Assembly: GCA_030429205.1 (NCBI GenBank)
Contig: JAUICZ010000005.1
Coordinates: forward strand, 1 to 64,000
Source: Bacteroidia bacterium
GTDB lineage: Bacteria; Bacteroidota; Bacteroidia; Chitinophagales; Chitinophagaceae
Length of the DNA: 64,000 nucleotides
Direction of reading: 5' to 3'
Positions 17,110-27,189 of this stretch are shown one piece after another (the stretch's first letter is position 1; every line of letters begins with the position of its first letter). The notes beneath the pieces are model-generated. The model saw only the letters and a list, made by a program, of their open reading frames with translations, did not search any database and was not told the origin of the DNA. A program made the position numbers and the translations under genes.

Positions 17110-17515
17110 TCTTAGCCCCTTGTTCGTCTAAGAAGATGGCTTCGAAGATATAGCTGCGCAACAGATCAACATCAATGTCTTTAAATGATCTGAATTTCAC
17201 GGTAGCGATCTCTTTTCTTCCGTTCTTATTGAGGTAACCTGTCTCGTCCGTTATGTATTGACCTTTACAAAACCCAAGTACAACTACATCTTTTTCTTTT
17301 ATACCTCCCCATGGAACTGACGATGGCCATATATAAAGTACTCGTTTGTTCAGGTAGTAAAAGGGAGTATTATATGCCAGCTTTTCTTTGCAGTCAGGCA
17401 TACAATCAAAGATGATCTTACGTAACCTGTCAACTATTTTACGTTCGTGATCGGTAATGTATTCCAGAAAATCATCAACATTACTAAATGATATCCCTTT
17501 CTGAAACTGGTTCAT
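17090..17515 (-). CDS. DUF1801 family protein
   Basis: A 141-residue cytosolic protein of the DUF1801 (YdhG-like) fold: an N-terminal helix region with DDFLEYITDHERKIVDRLR, then the typical KEKLAYNTPFYYL and VVVLGFCKGQYI strands. Proteins of this family have been linked to frataxin-like or small-molecule binding roles, without a settled activity. It begins 3 bp after the stop of the redoxin gene, so the two are surely co-transcribed. The C-terminus is highly basic (KKKKSRS). Confidence 0.8.
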   Translation of the reverse strand: MNQFQKGISFSNVDDFLEYITDHERKIVDRLRKIIFDCMPDCKEKLAYNTPFYYLNKRVLYIWPSSVPWGGIKEKDVVVLGFCKGQYITDETGYLNKNGRKEIATVKFRSFKDIDVDLLRSYIFEAIFLDEQGAKKKKSRS

Positions 17516-17518
17516 CTG

Positions 17519-18115
17519 CTATAAGTTGTTCAAAATAGCCAATAGTAATTCCCCGCTCATGCGTTGGCTGTATTTGGGGTTTACATATTCAAAAAGTATT
17601 TCGCCTTTCTTATTCAGTATAAATATGGAGGGGACAGGTAAAAATCCACTGTTTTTACCACCAGAGTATTTTTGCAGCTGGTTGGTCTTCCATTTCTTAT
17701 CAGGAGCTTTAAAAGCAATGCCCATTGCTTTGGTGAACTTGCCGTCACCATCGGACAACAGGGTGTATTTCAGCTCTTTTTTATCAATCGTGTTTTGCAA
17801 CTGCGCCGGCTCATCAGGGCTGATAGCCACTACCTGATAACCTGCTTTTATTATTTCATCCTCAACCATACCAATATCACTCAGGTGTGCATTGCAGTAT
17901 GGGCACCAACCACCCCTGTAAAATATCAGCACTGTCGGTTTGTCTTTGATAGCTGACAGGCTAGATGATTTTTTATTATCTGTAGTTACTAGTGCGATAT
18001 CAGGAATTGTTTCTCCCACTTTTACGGGACATACTCTATCAGCCGTTTCCGGTAATTGTGCAGATATTTTGCTGAATGTCAGTATTGTAATGGCAAAGAG
18101 TAATAAATGCTTCAT
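17519..18115 (-). CDS. exported peroxiredoxin-like (AhpC/TSA) protein
   Basis: A 198-residue protein with a signal peptide (to about residue 19, ending KISAQ) and a thioredoxin/peroxiredoxin fold. The active site reads YRGGWCPYC, with Cys in both the peroxidatic position and a CPYC resolving position, followed by PTVLIFYRGG and VPSIFILNKKG strands. It likely reduces peroxides or disulfides in the periplasm. Co-transcribed with the DUF1801 gene. Substrate and reductant are unknown. Confidence 0.82.
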   Translation of the reverse strand: MKHLLLFAITILTFSKISAQLPETADRVCPVKVGETIPDIALVTTDNKKSSSLSAIKDKPTVLIFYRGGWCPYCNAHLSDIGMVEDEIIKAGYQVVAISPDEPAQLQNTIDKKELKYTLLSDGDGKFTKAMGIAFKAPDKKWKTNQLQKYSGGKNSGFLPVPSIFILNKKGEILFEYVNPKYSQRMSGELLLAILNNL

Positions 18116-18144
18116 CTATTGTTGTTTAGCTAAAGTTACGGCAT

Positions 18145-18171
18145 AAAAAATGCCCCGCATTTGCAGGGCAT
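18145..18171 (-). terminator. terminator of the small lipoprotein gene
   Basis: On the minus strand, TGCCCTGC and GCGGGGCA form a stem with one mismatch, followed by TTTTTT. It lies between the lipoprotein gene upstream and the redoxin gene downstream, so the latter needs its own promoter. Confidence 0.7.
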
Positions 18172-18195
18172 CAATATAAATAAGTTAAAGTTTTT

Positions 18196-18459
18196 TTAGT
18201 CTTCGTCTTTAATAGCGCAATAGTGGTACACAATTGCAGGACGCCCTAGGTGAAACTCTTCCGTTTCGTAGTATTTACAAGCATCTTCAGCATCGTCTAG
18301 TGTCCCTTTTATCGTGTGGTGAGATGTTGTTGATTTTACAGTATCTACCTCGTTAATGACTGTTTTGATGTCACAATTACAGTCGTGATGCTTTTTACAA
18401 GACGAAAAAGCCAGCAATACAACACAAATCAATGCAGATACAGATAAGATATTTTTCAT
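18196..18459 (-). CDS. small Cys-rich lipoprotein
   Basis: An 87-residue lipoprotein (lipobox FSSC) whose mature end begins CKKHHDCNC, like the 66-residue lipoprotein at 6996-7196. A Thr/Ser/Asp-rich middle and two more cysteines follow. Both have cysteines in a CxC arrangement just after the lipid anchor. No function is known to me; a terminator follows. Confidence 0.65.
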   Translation of the reverse strand: MKNILSVSALICVVLLAFSSCKKHHDCNCDIKTVINEVDTVKSTTSHHTIKGTLDDAEDACKYYETEEFHLGRPAIVYHYCAIKDED

Positions 18460-18601
18460 GAAATACTATTTATCCTCTAAAAATATAGTTAGTAATTGAA
18501 AAAAACAAGCTAACCATTAATAGAAACAACTAAATAGGGCTAGTTGTTATGATACAATTTTCTGTGCATTATATATAGTTGTTAATTAAAATGTGTTAAG
18601 G

Positions 18602-19132
18602 TTACTTTTTGACCACAGTATATATGATGCTAGTAGTGTAAGTACCAGACGGGTATGCAAACCCGGGATGAGCTTTGTATTTAAACTTAAAAGTTCTGAC
18701 ACCTAGTTTGCCGGAGCTTATGGCGAGTTTTTGTGTAGTGCCGTTAATGGGTTGATATTGAGTGAATCCGTTTATAATGGTACCCCCTGTATTATTTTCT
18801 GTTATCATGATACTGAGTACATCTTTCACTTTCATGACAGGAGATGTGGTACCTGGACCATTGAAAGAAAAGTTAGTTGTTGATGACGATACGCTCAGGT
18901 CGAAATCTGAGCTGCATAAAAGAGAGACTTCTATTTCCTGGCTTTCAATTCCGTTTTTAAGCGTATTCATACCATTCATAGGAAGGTTTACTGTTGTTCC
19001 TGAACTGCCGCTGCCGGTAAAACCGATATTAAAGATGTCTTTTAAGTTTATTTCAGCAGTTTGTACTGGTACGCTTTGTGCAAGGGCATAGTGAAAGGTA
19101 GAGAGTAAAATAATAGTCAGGCAGGCTTTCAT
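18602..19132 (-). CDS. secreted beta-rich protein of unknown function
   Basis: A 176-residue exported protein with a signal peptide to about residue 18 (ending ALAQ). The body is rich in Ser, Thr, Gly and Asn and reads as a single beta-sandwich; the C-terminal strand segment YPSGTYTTSIIYTVVKK resembles the closing strand of DUF4402/spore-coat-U-type pilin-like proteins. No sorting domain or anchor. Function unknown; a structural surface protein is a guess. Confidence 0.6.
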   Translation of the reverse strand: MKACLTIILLSTFHYALAQSVPVQTAEINLKDIFNIGFTGSGSSGTTVNLPMNGMNTLKNGIESQEIEVSLLCSSDFDLSVSSSTTNFSFNGPGTTSPVMKVKDVLSIMITENNTGGTIINGFTQYQPINGTTQKLAISSGKLGVRTFKFKYKAHPGFAYPSGTYTTSIIYTVVKK

Positions 19133-19448
19133 AAATAGTAGTGTGCGTGTTTAAGCCCATCAATATTGTTACCGTTAGTCAGACTTTAAAGTACATTGCT
19201 GTCTTTAACATGTCTTTTGTGAGTGCTTAACAAGTAGATTGCAATTGAAGTAGCTGATTATGAATAAGTAACCATATCAAACACTTCATTGGGTGAGGTT
19301 ATATGGTATTGCCGTTGTATTGTTTGATGATAATATGTGATTGTCAATTAACATGAATTTTGCATTGTATTTAACAGGCGCTCTACGAACTACACGTTTA
19401 ATAAAGTATTTTGTCAGTAGTATTTCTTCACTTTCATATATCGTTCTA
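19133..19448. other. 316-bp gap without a recognised feature
   Basis: AT-rich spacer between a minus-strand secreted-protein gene and the plus-strand A2M gene. It must contain two divergent promoters, but I find no exact TAnnTTTG box. The in-frame ATG at 19341 upstream of A2M would add a 36-residue non-lipoprotein leader and is not preferred. Confidence 0.5.
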
Positions 19449-22400
19449 ATGAAAAGTACCCTCATCTATAATTTTCTGTTTGTATTACTTAGTGTTAGTG
19501 TCTTGTCTGCCTGTACCAGCAATAATCAACTAAAGGTTGATGAAAGCGGTTTTAAAAAAGAAGTGTCTCTGCGGGAAAATGTCTATTTCTCTTTCAATAA
19601 AGACATTTACCCGGATAGCCTGATAGGTAGGTGGGATACTACAGAGTATGTTAGTTTTTCTCCGGCAGTGGCAGGTTCTTTTAAATGGAACAGTTCTAAC
19701 GAGTTGGTTTTCTCTCCGTCTGATGGGTTTATGCCTGAAACAGAATATACGGCTAAGGTCAACACTGTAGTAACACAATTAAGCCAGAAGAAATACAAAA
19801 TGGCAACCAGTGAGTTGAGGTTTAAAACCTACCCACTGGTTGTAACACAAACCAATATTTCGTGGACGAGAGGACAGAATAGGTCGAATGTAATGGTGCA
19901 GCTGGATGTAGATTTTAATTATCCTGTGTCGGTTACGGAAGCTGCGAAGAAGATTGTACTTGAATCGAATAAGAAGAACATTACAACCACAAGCATTGGC
20001 GAAGGTGTTACAACTCGTGTGTCGTTGCAGTTTATGCCTTTGAATGACCTGGATGCGTTAACGCCTTTGGTGATAAATATTGATAAGGGTGTGTTGATAG
20101 CAGGTGTTGATAAAGCGTCTGCGCTGGATACCTCTATCAAGGCAATGATACCAAGCAGGTTCTCATTAGCAGTAACAAACCTTACCAGTCAGCATACGGG
20201 TGAAGAAGGCATTGTAATGATCAATACAACACAACCGCTAGTTGAAGAAGGATTGAAAAAGCATATTAAGTTAGAGCCGTCAATACCGTTTGAAATTGAA
20301 GTGACAGAATCCGGTATCAATCTCATCAGTGATAAATTCTCCGTTACCTCTAACTATGACGTAACGATCTCTAAAGAAGTAGAAGGGCTTTTTGGAGGTG
20401 CTATGAAAACCGATTATACCGCACAGATATCTTTTAAGGAGTTGTCGCCGTCTATTGAGTTCACCAGCAGCAAGGGTATGTACTTAAGTACTAAGGGGAA
20501 CAGAAACGTAGGGCTGCGCATAGTAAACACAGATAAAATAAAACTCCGCATCATAAAAGTGTATGAGAATAATATCAGCCATTTTATGCGTAGGGGTACC
20601 AGTTACCATTATGCGTACTACGAAGATGAATACTATGATTATTCTGATTACAACACCTATAATATGGGAGATGAAGTATTCTCACAAGAATATGATACGA
20701 AAGATCTGCCTCGCCAAAATGCTGCGAGAGTATTAAAACTAGATTTTACAGATAAGATAAAGAGTTTTAAAGGTACTTATATAGTACAGGTGCAATCATT
20801 AAAACATCATTGGGTTAGAGACTCGAAAGTGCTCAACTATTCAGACATAGGCCTGATTGCAAAACAAGATAAAGATGATGTATATGTTTTTGCTAACTCC
20901 ATTCGTAATGCAACACCAATGTCCGGTGTGACGATATCTTTCATCAGTACTACCAACCAATTGCTGGAAGAGGTTGTTACTGATGATCAAGGTGTAGCAA
21001 AACTTTCTGGTATAAAAGATAAGTACCCTGGTTTTAAGGTGGGCCTGGTTACAGCAAAGGCAAATGAGGAATTCAGTTTTATTTCTTTAGAATATAAAGG
21101 TGTTGAAACTTCTCGTTTTGATGTTGGTGGGCGTTACCCTCATACTACAGGGTTGAATGCAATGATATATGCCGAACGTAATCTGTACCGTCCGGGAGAA
21201 AGGGTAAAAGTGAGTACAATAATCAGAGATGAGGCATGGAATAACCCCGGAGAAATACCGGTGAAAATGCAGTTGATGATGCCTAATGGTAAAGAGCTGG
21301 CCAACAATAAAAAAATACTGAATAAAGAGGGTGCTTGTGAAACCTACTTCGATATACCGCAAGCAGCTGTAACAGGAACATATACGCTGAACATTTTAAC
21401 AGGTAATGATGTACATCTGAACTCTTACAACATCAGTATTGAAGATTTTATACCGGACAGAATTAAGGCGAGCATGACACTGAATAAAGAAGAGTATGTG
21501 CAGGGCGATAGTATACTGGCATCGTTACAAGTAGATAATCTTTTTGGTACACCTGCAACAGGACGGAAGTTTGAGGCAGAGATGAACATGTCTAAAAAAG
21601 AGTTTAGTGTAAAAGCATTATCTGATTATGACTTTGATATAGAAAACGATATAAACGTGGGCTATGAATCGAGAGAAGGTAAAACAGATGATAAAGGTGC
21701 CGCTAAGTTTGGTTTTAAGTTGAAGAAAGAACTAAAGGGGACAGGCATGCTACAAGGGAGCATCATGGCAACTGCTTTTGATGAAACCGGAAGGCCTGTG
21801 CATAGATACAGCAATTTTAAGGTGTATACACAGCCCGTGTTTATCGGTATAAAAGAAGGCCGTCATTATGTAAGTACAAAAACACCGAATAAGCTACAGC
21901 TGGTAGCAGTGGACAAAAAAGGAAATGTAAAAAGCGGCGTTAAAGCAAAAGTAACCCTGATAAAAATAGAGTGGCACAGTGTTATACAGAAAGATGGTAA
22001 TCGATATCGTTATGTGTCGCAAAAACAAGAGAAGGTTTTGAGAGAGCGTACGATAACCATCAACGGGAAAAACACGGTTTATACGTTCACTCCTGAGTTG
22101 AGCGGAAGGTACGAAGTGCGTATTTCGCCCGAAGGTTCTGATAGTTATGTGTCGCGCAGGATATACGCATGGGGCTTTTACGATACCCATTATACCTCTT
22201 TCGAGGTGAATACAGAAGGTAATGTGACCATCAAGGCAGATAAAGAGAAATATAATATTGGAGATGACATGAAGCTATTGTTTACTACTCCTTTTGAAGG
22301 GCGTATGCTGGTAACACTTGAGCGTGATAATGTTATTGAACATGTGTTCCTGAATACGGAAAACAGGTCCGCATCTTACACCGTTAAAGCTGATGATAAA

Positions 22401-24836
22401 CACATTCCGAATGTTTATGTATCGGCTACATTGTTCCGCCCGATGGATAATTCTCAGTTGCCGTTAACTGTTGCACATGGATATAAGTCGATAAGTGTAG
22501 AAGATAAAGAAAGGCATATACCTGTAACTATAACAGCTACAGAGAAATCAAGATCTAAAACAAAACAAACCATCAATGTAAAAACAGAACCCAATGCGTA
22601 TGTGACAATCGCAGCGGTTGATGAGGGTATACTGCAGGTGAAGAATTATAAAACCCCTGACCCATATAGCTATTTCTATCAGAAAGTAGCATTGGCGGTA
22701 AAAGCATTTGACGTATACCCATACCTGATGCCGGAGATTTCTACATTGCTGACCAGTACCGGTGGTGATGGTGGCGAGATGAGCGCGATGCGTGCTAATC
22801 CGCTTTTTGTGAATAGGGTTAAGAATGTTTCTTTCTGGAGTGGAATATTGCAAGCAGATGGAAATGGTAACCTTAGTTATGATATTGATATACCTCAGTT
22901 TTCAGGGGATATACGTGTGATGGCCTTAGCATATAAGCAGAAGAAATTTGGTAGCGCGGAAGAACATATGAAAGTGGCAGACCCGATTGTTATCAGTACT
23001 GCATTGCCAAGGTTCTTCAGCCCGGGCGATGAGTCGAAAGTAGCGGTAACCATTAGTAATACCACAGCTAAAAGTACACCTGCTACTGTTACTATTAACA
23101 CAGCAGGACCATTAGGCGTTAATGGTGTAACATCTCATTCCGTTACTATTGATGCCAACAAAGAACAACGGGTAGTGTTCGATGTAGCTGCGGCTTCCTC
23201 TATCGGAAAGGGTAAAGTAACAGTGTCTGTAAAAGCATTGAACGAAACATTCTCACATGAAACAGAAATGTCTGTACGCCCGGCAGCCGGCTTGCAGAAA
23301 AGATATGCAGCGGGGCAAGTACAGGCTGGTAAAACAGAAACAATCGGCGTTGAGAATAACTTTATAGAGGGCAGTCAAAATGGTAAGTTGGTGGTGAGTA
23401 AGTCGCCTTTAGTAGAGTTTACAAAAGATATTACAGATTTGGTACGTTACCCTTATGGGTGTATTGAGCAAACTACGTCAACTGCGTTCCCGCAATTATA
23501 CTATTACGATCTGGTGAAAAGTATAGCAGGCTCAGAAGATAAGGATATGAACCCGGGCTATAATGTTCGTGAAGCCATACTTAAAATACAGTCTATGCAA
23601 ATGTATAACGGTGGTATGTACTATTGGCAAGGGGGCGGTTATGAAAGCTGGTGGGGGACAGTCTATGCTACTCATTTCTTAATAGAAGCTCAAAAAGCAG
23701 GTTATCAGGTAAATAGTAATACTATTAAGAAGGCACTGGGCTACATGAAGCAAAAGGTTAAATCGCGTCAAACCGAAGTGTTGTTCTTTAATGAGAATGA
23801 GCGTAAAGAGATCGCTGTAAAAGAGATCCCGTATTCGCTGTTTGTATTAGCATTGGGTGGAGACCCTCAGTATTCTACCATGAACTACTACAAAGCACAT
23901 ATTGATATGTTGAGTCTTGATGGGAAGTACATGCTGGCAGCGACTTTTGCTATGTCCGGTCAAAAACAAAAAGCAAAAGAAGTATTGCCAAAAGAGTTTG
24001 CTGGAGAAAGGGCAAAGCAAGTATTTGGTGGCAGCTTCTACTCATACATAAGAGACTTGGCAATATCGCTATATGCTTTACAAGAGATTGACCCTAATGA
24101 CCCGCAGGTAGGTACTATGTCGCGCATGTTGTCGGAAAAAATGCGCAATACTTATTATTTAAATACACAGGAAAAATCTTTTGGTATTCTTGCATTGGGT
24201 AAGATCGCGCAGCGTGCAAACAAGACAAAAGCAAATGCATCTGTATTGGTAGATGGTAAAGCGATTGCATCTACAAACGGTAAAGACCTGAATGTAAATC
24301 TGAAAAAATATTTGAGACAAGCTACAAAACTGAAAGTAGAGGGAACGGGTGGTTACTATTACTTTGCTGAAGTGTCGGGTATTACTGCAGATGGCAGTTT
24401 TAAAGAAGAAGACAGCTATTTACGTGTTCGTCGTTCGTTCTACACCAGAAGCGGTAAACCAATAACTAACAATATATTTAAGCAGAATGATCTGATTGTA
24501 GTAGAGCTGACTTTGCAAACACAGTACAATACAGATGTAGAGAATGTGGTGGTGACAGATATATTACCTGCAGGCTTCGAGATAGAGAATTCCAGGTTGT
24601 ACGAAATGCCGGATATTAAATGGGCGAAAAATATCGATCATCCACAGCATGAAGATTTCCGTGATGACCGTGTAAATATGTTTGGCACAGCCCGTAAGAA
24701 AACACAGCATTTTTATTACATGGTTCGTGCGGTAACCCCGGGAACATATAGAATGGGACCAGTACAAGCAGATGCTATGTATAATGGTGCTTTCCATTCG
24801 TATAATGGTGCAGGTACTATAAAGGTGGTTGAATAA
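19449..24836 (+). CDS. bacterial alpha-2-macroglobulin lipoprotein
   Basis: From the ATG at 19449 this is a 1795-residue lipoprotein (lipobox LSAC) built of macroglobulin-like beta-sandwich domains, an A2M domain (ITISNTTAKSTPATV region) and a thioester domain with the intact motif GCIEQ (Cys1338, Gln1341), then an alpha-alpha toroid and receptor-binding-like end. Family members trap proteases that breach the outer membrane: cleavage of a bait region exposes the thioester. The pbpC gene starts 2 bp later, the classic A2M-PBP1C pairing thought to couple protease defence with cell-wall repair. The 19449 start is chosen because it gives a lipoprotein signal peptide. Confidence 0.93.
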   Translation: MKSTLIYNFLFVLLSVSVLSACTSNNQLKVDESGFKKEVSLRENVYFSFNKDIYPDSLIGRWDTTEYVSFSPAVAGSFKWNSSNELVFSPSDGFMPETEYTAKVNTVVTQLSQKKYKMATSELRFKTYPLVVTQTNISWTRGQNRSNVMVQLDVDFNYPVSVTEAAKKIVLESNKKNITTTSIGEGVTTRVSLQFMPLNDLDALTPLVINIDKGVLIAGVDKASALDTSIKAMIPSRFSLAVTNLTSQHTGEEGIVMINTTQPLVEEGLKKHIKLEPSIPFEIEVTESGINLISDKFSVTSNYDVTISKEVEGLFGGAMKTDYTAQISFKELSPSIEFTSSKGMYLSTKGNRNVGLRIVNTDKIKLRIIKVYENNISHFMRRGTSYHYAYYEDEYYDYSDYNTYNMGDEVFSQEYDTKDLPRQNAARVLKLDFTDKIKSFKGTYIVQVQSLKHHWVRDSKVLNYSDIGLIAKQDKDDVYVFANSIRNATPMSGVTISFISTTNQLLEEVVTDDQGVAKLSGIKDKYPGFKVGLVTAKANEEFSFISLEYKGVETSRFDVGGRYPHTTGLNAMIYAERNLYRPGERVKVSTIIRDEAWNNPGEIPVKMQLMMPNGKELANNKKILNKEGACETYFDIPQAAVTGTYTLNILTGNDVHLNSYNISIEDFIPDRIKASMTLNKEEYVQGDSILASLQVDNLFGTPATGRKFEAEMNMSKKEFSVKALSDYDFDIENDINVGYESREGKTDDKGAAKFGFKLKKELKGTGMLQGSIMATAFDETGRPVHRYSNFKVYTQPVFIGIKEGRHYVSTKTPNKLQLVAVDKKGNVKSGVKAKVTLIKIEWHSVIQKDGNRYRYVSQKQEKVLRERTITINGKNTVYTFTPELSGRYEVRISPEGSDSYVSRRIYAWGFYDTHYTSFEVNTEGNVTIKADKEKYNIGDDMKLLFTTPFEGRMLVTLERDNVIEHVFLNTENRSASYTVKADDKHIPNVYVSATLFRPMDNSQLPLTVAHGYKSISVEDKERHIPVTITATEKSRSKTKQTINVKTEPNAYVTIAAVDEGILQVKNYKTPDPYSYFYQKVALAVKAFDVYPYLMPEISTLLTSTGGDGGEMSAMRANPLFVNRVKNVSFWSGILQADGNGNLSYDIDIPQFSGDIRVMALAYKQKKFGSAEEHMKVADPIVISTALPRFFSPGDESKVAVTISNTTAKSTPATVTINTAGPLGVNGVTSHSVTIDANKEQRVVFDVAAASSIGKGKVTVSVKALNETFSHETEMSVRPAAGLQKRYAAGQVQAGKTETIGVENNFIEGSQNGKLVVSKSPLVEFTKDITDLVRYPYGCIEQTTSTAFPQLYYYDLVKSIAGSEDKDMNPGYNVREAILKIQSMQMYNGGMYYWQGGGYESWWGTVYATHFLIEAQKAGYQVNSNTIKKALGYMKQKVKSRQTEVLFFNENERKEIAVKEIPYSLFVLALGGDPQYSTMNYYKAHIDMLSLDGKYMLAATFAMSGQKQKAKEVLPKEFAGERAKQVFGGSFYSYIRDLAISLYALQEIDPNDPQVGTMSRMLSEKMRNTYYLNTQEKSFGILALGKIAQRANKTKANASVLVDGKAIASTNGKDLNVNLKKYLRQATKLKVEGTGGYYYFAEVSGITADGSFKEEDSYLRVRRSFYTRSGKPITNNIFKQNDLIVVELTLQTQYNTDVENVVVTDILPAGFEIENSRLYEMPDIKWAKNIDHPQHEDFRDDRVNMFGTARKKTQHFYYMVRAVTPGTYRMGPVQADAMYNGAFHSYNGAGTIKVVE

Positions 24837-24838
24837 GC

Positions 24839-27157
24839 GTGAAGGTGAGCTGGCGAAATATTGGTAGAAGGACAGGGATATCTGTAGTAGCTGCAGCAAT
24901 AATATTTATTGTGCTGGACATTACATTTCCTGTGCACACTGATATAGAATACGGTCAGCTCATATATGCAGAAGATAGCACGGTATTGCATGCTTTTTTG
25001 ACCAGCGACGAGCAATGGAGAATGAAGGCTAACTTGGGTGAAATAACGCCGGAGTTAAAGAAAGCAATCGTTTTTAAAGAGGATAAATACTTTTATTCCC
25101 ATCCTGGTATAAATGTGCTATCTGTATTGCGTGCCGTTTATTTTAATGCAATCAAACAGCAACGTACCTCCGGGGCTTCTACCATTACCATGCAGGTTGC
25201 CAGAATGTTGGAGCCTAAACGACGGACTTATTTCAATAAGTTGTGGGAGATGTTCAGAGCCTTGCAGTTAGAGCTGCACTATTCAAAAGATGAGGTACTG
25301 CAAATGTATCTGAACCTGGTGCCTTATGGTTCTAATATTCAGGGAGTAAAAGCAGCAGCACTCTTATATTTTGATAAATTGCCGGAGCAGTTGTCGCTGG
25401 CAGAAATTACAGCCTTGAGTATTATCCCAAATCGTCCTAACTCTCTTGTTATAGGTAAGAATAATGACTTGATTGTAGAGCAGCGGAATAAATGGCTACG
25501 ACGTTTTGAAGAAAATGAAGTGTTTCCTGAACAGGACATTAAAGACGCGATCAACGAAACATTAAATGCTACACGTCTTGATGCGCCAAAATCGACACCA
25601 CAGTTTGCATGGCGTATGCACAACCAATACCCGGGGTTGCCCGAAGTATACACTGCTCTGAATGTTTCTACACAACGAGAGGCCGAAGATGTGGTACAAG
25701 AATATATGCGTGGGCTACGCTTGAAGGGGATCCATAACAGTGCCGTTATAATTATTGATAATAAAACGGAGGAAGTAAAAGGGTACATTGGCTCGCCTGA
25801 CTTTTTTGATAAAGAACATAATGGACAGGTAGATGGTGTTGCATCGGCACGTTCACCGGGTAGTACATTAAAGCCGTTATTGTATGCAGTTTGTGCAGAT
25901 AAAGGAATCATTACGCCCAAAACTATTATAGCTGATGTGCCTATAAACATGGATGGTTACATGCCGGAGAATTACGACTTAGAATTTCATGGTAACCTGA
26001 CTACAGAGGATGCACTAAAACGATCTTTAAACATACCCGCTGTAAAGCTGCTCAATGAAGCCGGGACGGAAGTATTTATCAAAGCCTTATCGCTTGGCGG
26101 TGTGTCTACTGTTTGGGATGAACGTAAGAATTTGGGTCTGTCATTAATTTTAGGTGGATGTACCATAAGGCTGGATGAATTAGCTACGTTGTACAGTGCC
26201 CTTGCAAATAAAGGTGTATACCGTCCGTTACAGTGGAGTAAGGATACTTCGGGGACAGTAATTGCTACCCAGCCGGTCAGTTTGGTATCAGAAGCCGCTG
26301 CCTATATGATTACCGGTATTATTACAGATTTGTATCGGCCAGATCTGCCCAATCTATTCGAGAACGCAAAAGGAGTACCTGCGATAGCATGGAAGACAGG
26401 GACATCTTATGGTAGAAAAGATGCGTGGAGCATTGGCTATAATAAAGATTATACCATAGGGGTTTGGGTAGGTAATTTTGATGGTACAGGAGTAGCAGAG
26501 TTGAATGGAGCAGGTATTGCTACGCCTTTACTATTTCGTCTATTCAATACAATTGATAAAAGCGCGATTAAGGAATGGAATAAACAGCCTGCAGAAGTAG
26601 GTTTTAGGTATGTGTGTAAAGAAACAGGTAAGGTGCCTAATGATTACTGCTCTGAAACCATCATGGATTACTTTATACCGGGCATATCAGACAACCATCG
26701 TTGCGATCATATAAAAAAGGTACGCCTATCGGCAGATGAAAAAATAAGCTATTGCACTAGTTGTATGCCGCTTACCGGTTATAAGTTTAAATCGTTCCCT
26801 AACGTATCTGCAGAGCTCACCGCTTATTATGAACAACAACATATCCCTTATACAAAAGTACCGCCACACAATCCGTCTTGTGCCAGGGTTTTTGAAGGTG
26901 TTGCACCTTATATTACATCGCTGACGGATAATTCAACTTATATAATAACAGATAAGGGTAAACAACAGTTGCAATTACAATGTACGGCTGCAAATGATGT
27001 GAAAACGGTATACTGGTATATAAACGATAAGTATTACACTAGTACGGCTGTTGGAGAAAGAGCCCTTTTTTACCCGGAGAGTAAGGATATTAAAATATCA
27101 TGCGCTGATGATAAAGGGCGAAATGTAGATATCCGAATAAAAGTGGAGTTTATATAA
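24839..27157 (+). CDS. pbpC: penicillin-binding protein 1C
   Basis: A 772-residue bifunctional peptidoglycan synthase. N-terminal membrane anchor (about 12-30), GT51 glycosyltransferase domain (EDKYFYSHPGIN, ASTITMQVARM), transpeptidase domain with SPGSTLKP (SxxK serine) and KTGTS, and the C-terminal PBP1C-specific beta-domain ending at IKVEFI. It polymerises and crosslinks peptidoglycan on the outer face of the inner membrane. Start is GTG at 24839, 2 bp after the A2M stop, giving strong translational coupling. A bidirectional terminator follows, and right after it the mobile element begins. Confidence 0.95.
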   Translation: MKVSWRNIGRRTGISVVAAAIIFIVLDITFPVHTDIEYGQLIYAEDSTVLHAFLTSDEQWRMKANLGEITPELKKAIVFKEDKYFYSHPGINVLSVLRAVYFNAIKQQRTSGASTITMQVARMLEPKRRTYFNKLWEMFRALQLELHYSKDEVLQMYLNLVPYGSNIQGVKAAALLYFDKLPEQLSLAEITALSIIPNRPNSLVIGKNNDLIVEQRNKWLRRFEENEVFPEQDIKDAINETLNATRLDAPKSTPQFAWRMHNQYPGLPEVYTALNVSTQREAEDVVQEYMRGLRLKGIHNSAVIIIDNKTEEVKGYIGSPDFFDKEHNGQVDGVASARSPGSTLKPLLYAVCADKGIITPKTIIADVPINMDGYMPENYDLEFHGNLTTEDALKRSLNIPAVKLLNEAGTEVFIKALSLGGVSTVWDERKNLGLSLILGGCTIRLDELATLYSALANKGVYRPLQWSKDTSGTVIATQPVSLVSEAAAYMITGIITDLYRPDLPNLFENAKGVPAIAWKTGTSYGRKDAWSIGYNKDYTIGVWVGNFDGTGVAELNGAGIATPLLFRLFNTIDKSAIKEWNKQPAEVGFRYVCKETGKVPNDYCSETIMDYFIPGISDNHRCDHIKKVRLSADEKISYCTSCMPLTGYKFKSFPNVSAELTAYYEQQHIPYTKVPPHNPSCARVFEGVAPYITSLTDNSTYIITDKGKQQLQLQCTAANDVKTVYWYINDKYYTSTAVGERALFYPESKDIKISCADDKGRNVDIRIKVEFI

Positions 27158-27158
27158 C

Positions 27159-27183
27159 AAAAGCCGCTGAAAAAGCGGCTTTT
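27159..27183. terminator. bidirectional terminator of pbpC, formerly also of tRNA-Arg
   Basis: A perfect 10-bp stem, AAAAGCCGCT (27159-27168) with AGCGGCTTTT (27174-27183), symmetrical and so usable in both directions. It lies 7 bp left of the attachment core. If the element is removed, it falls 7 bp past the 3' end of the tRNA-Arg gene, and would terminate that gene as well. Confidence 0.85.
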
Positions 27184-27189
27184 ATGTTC

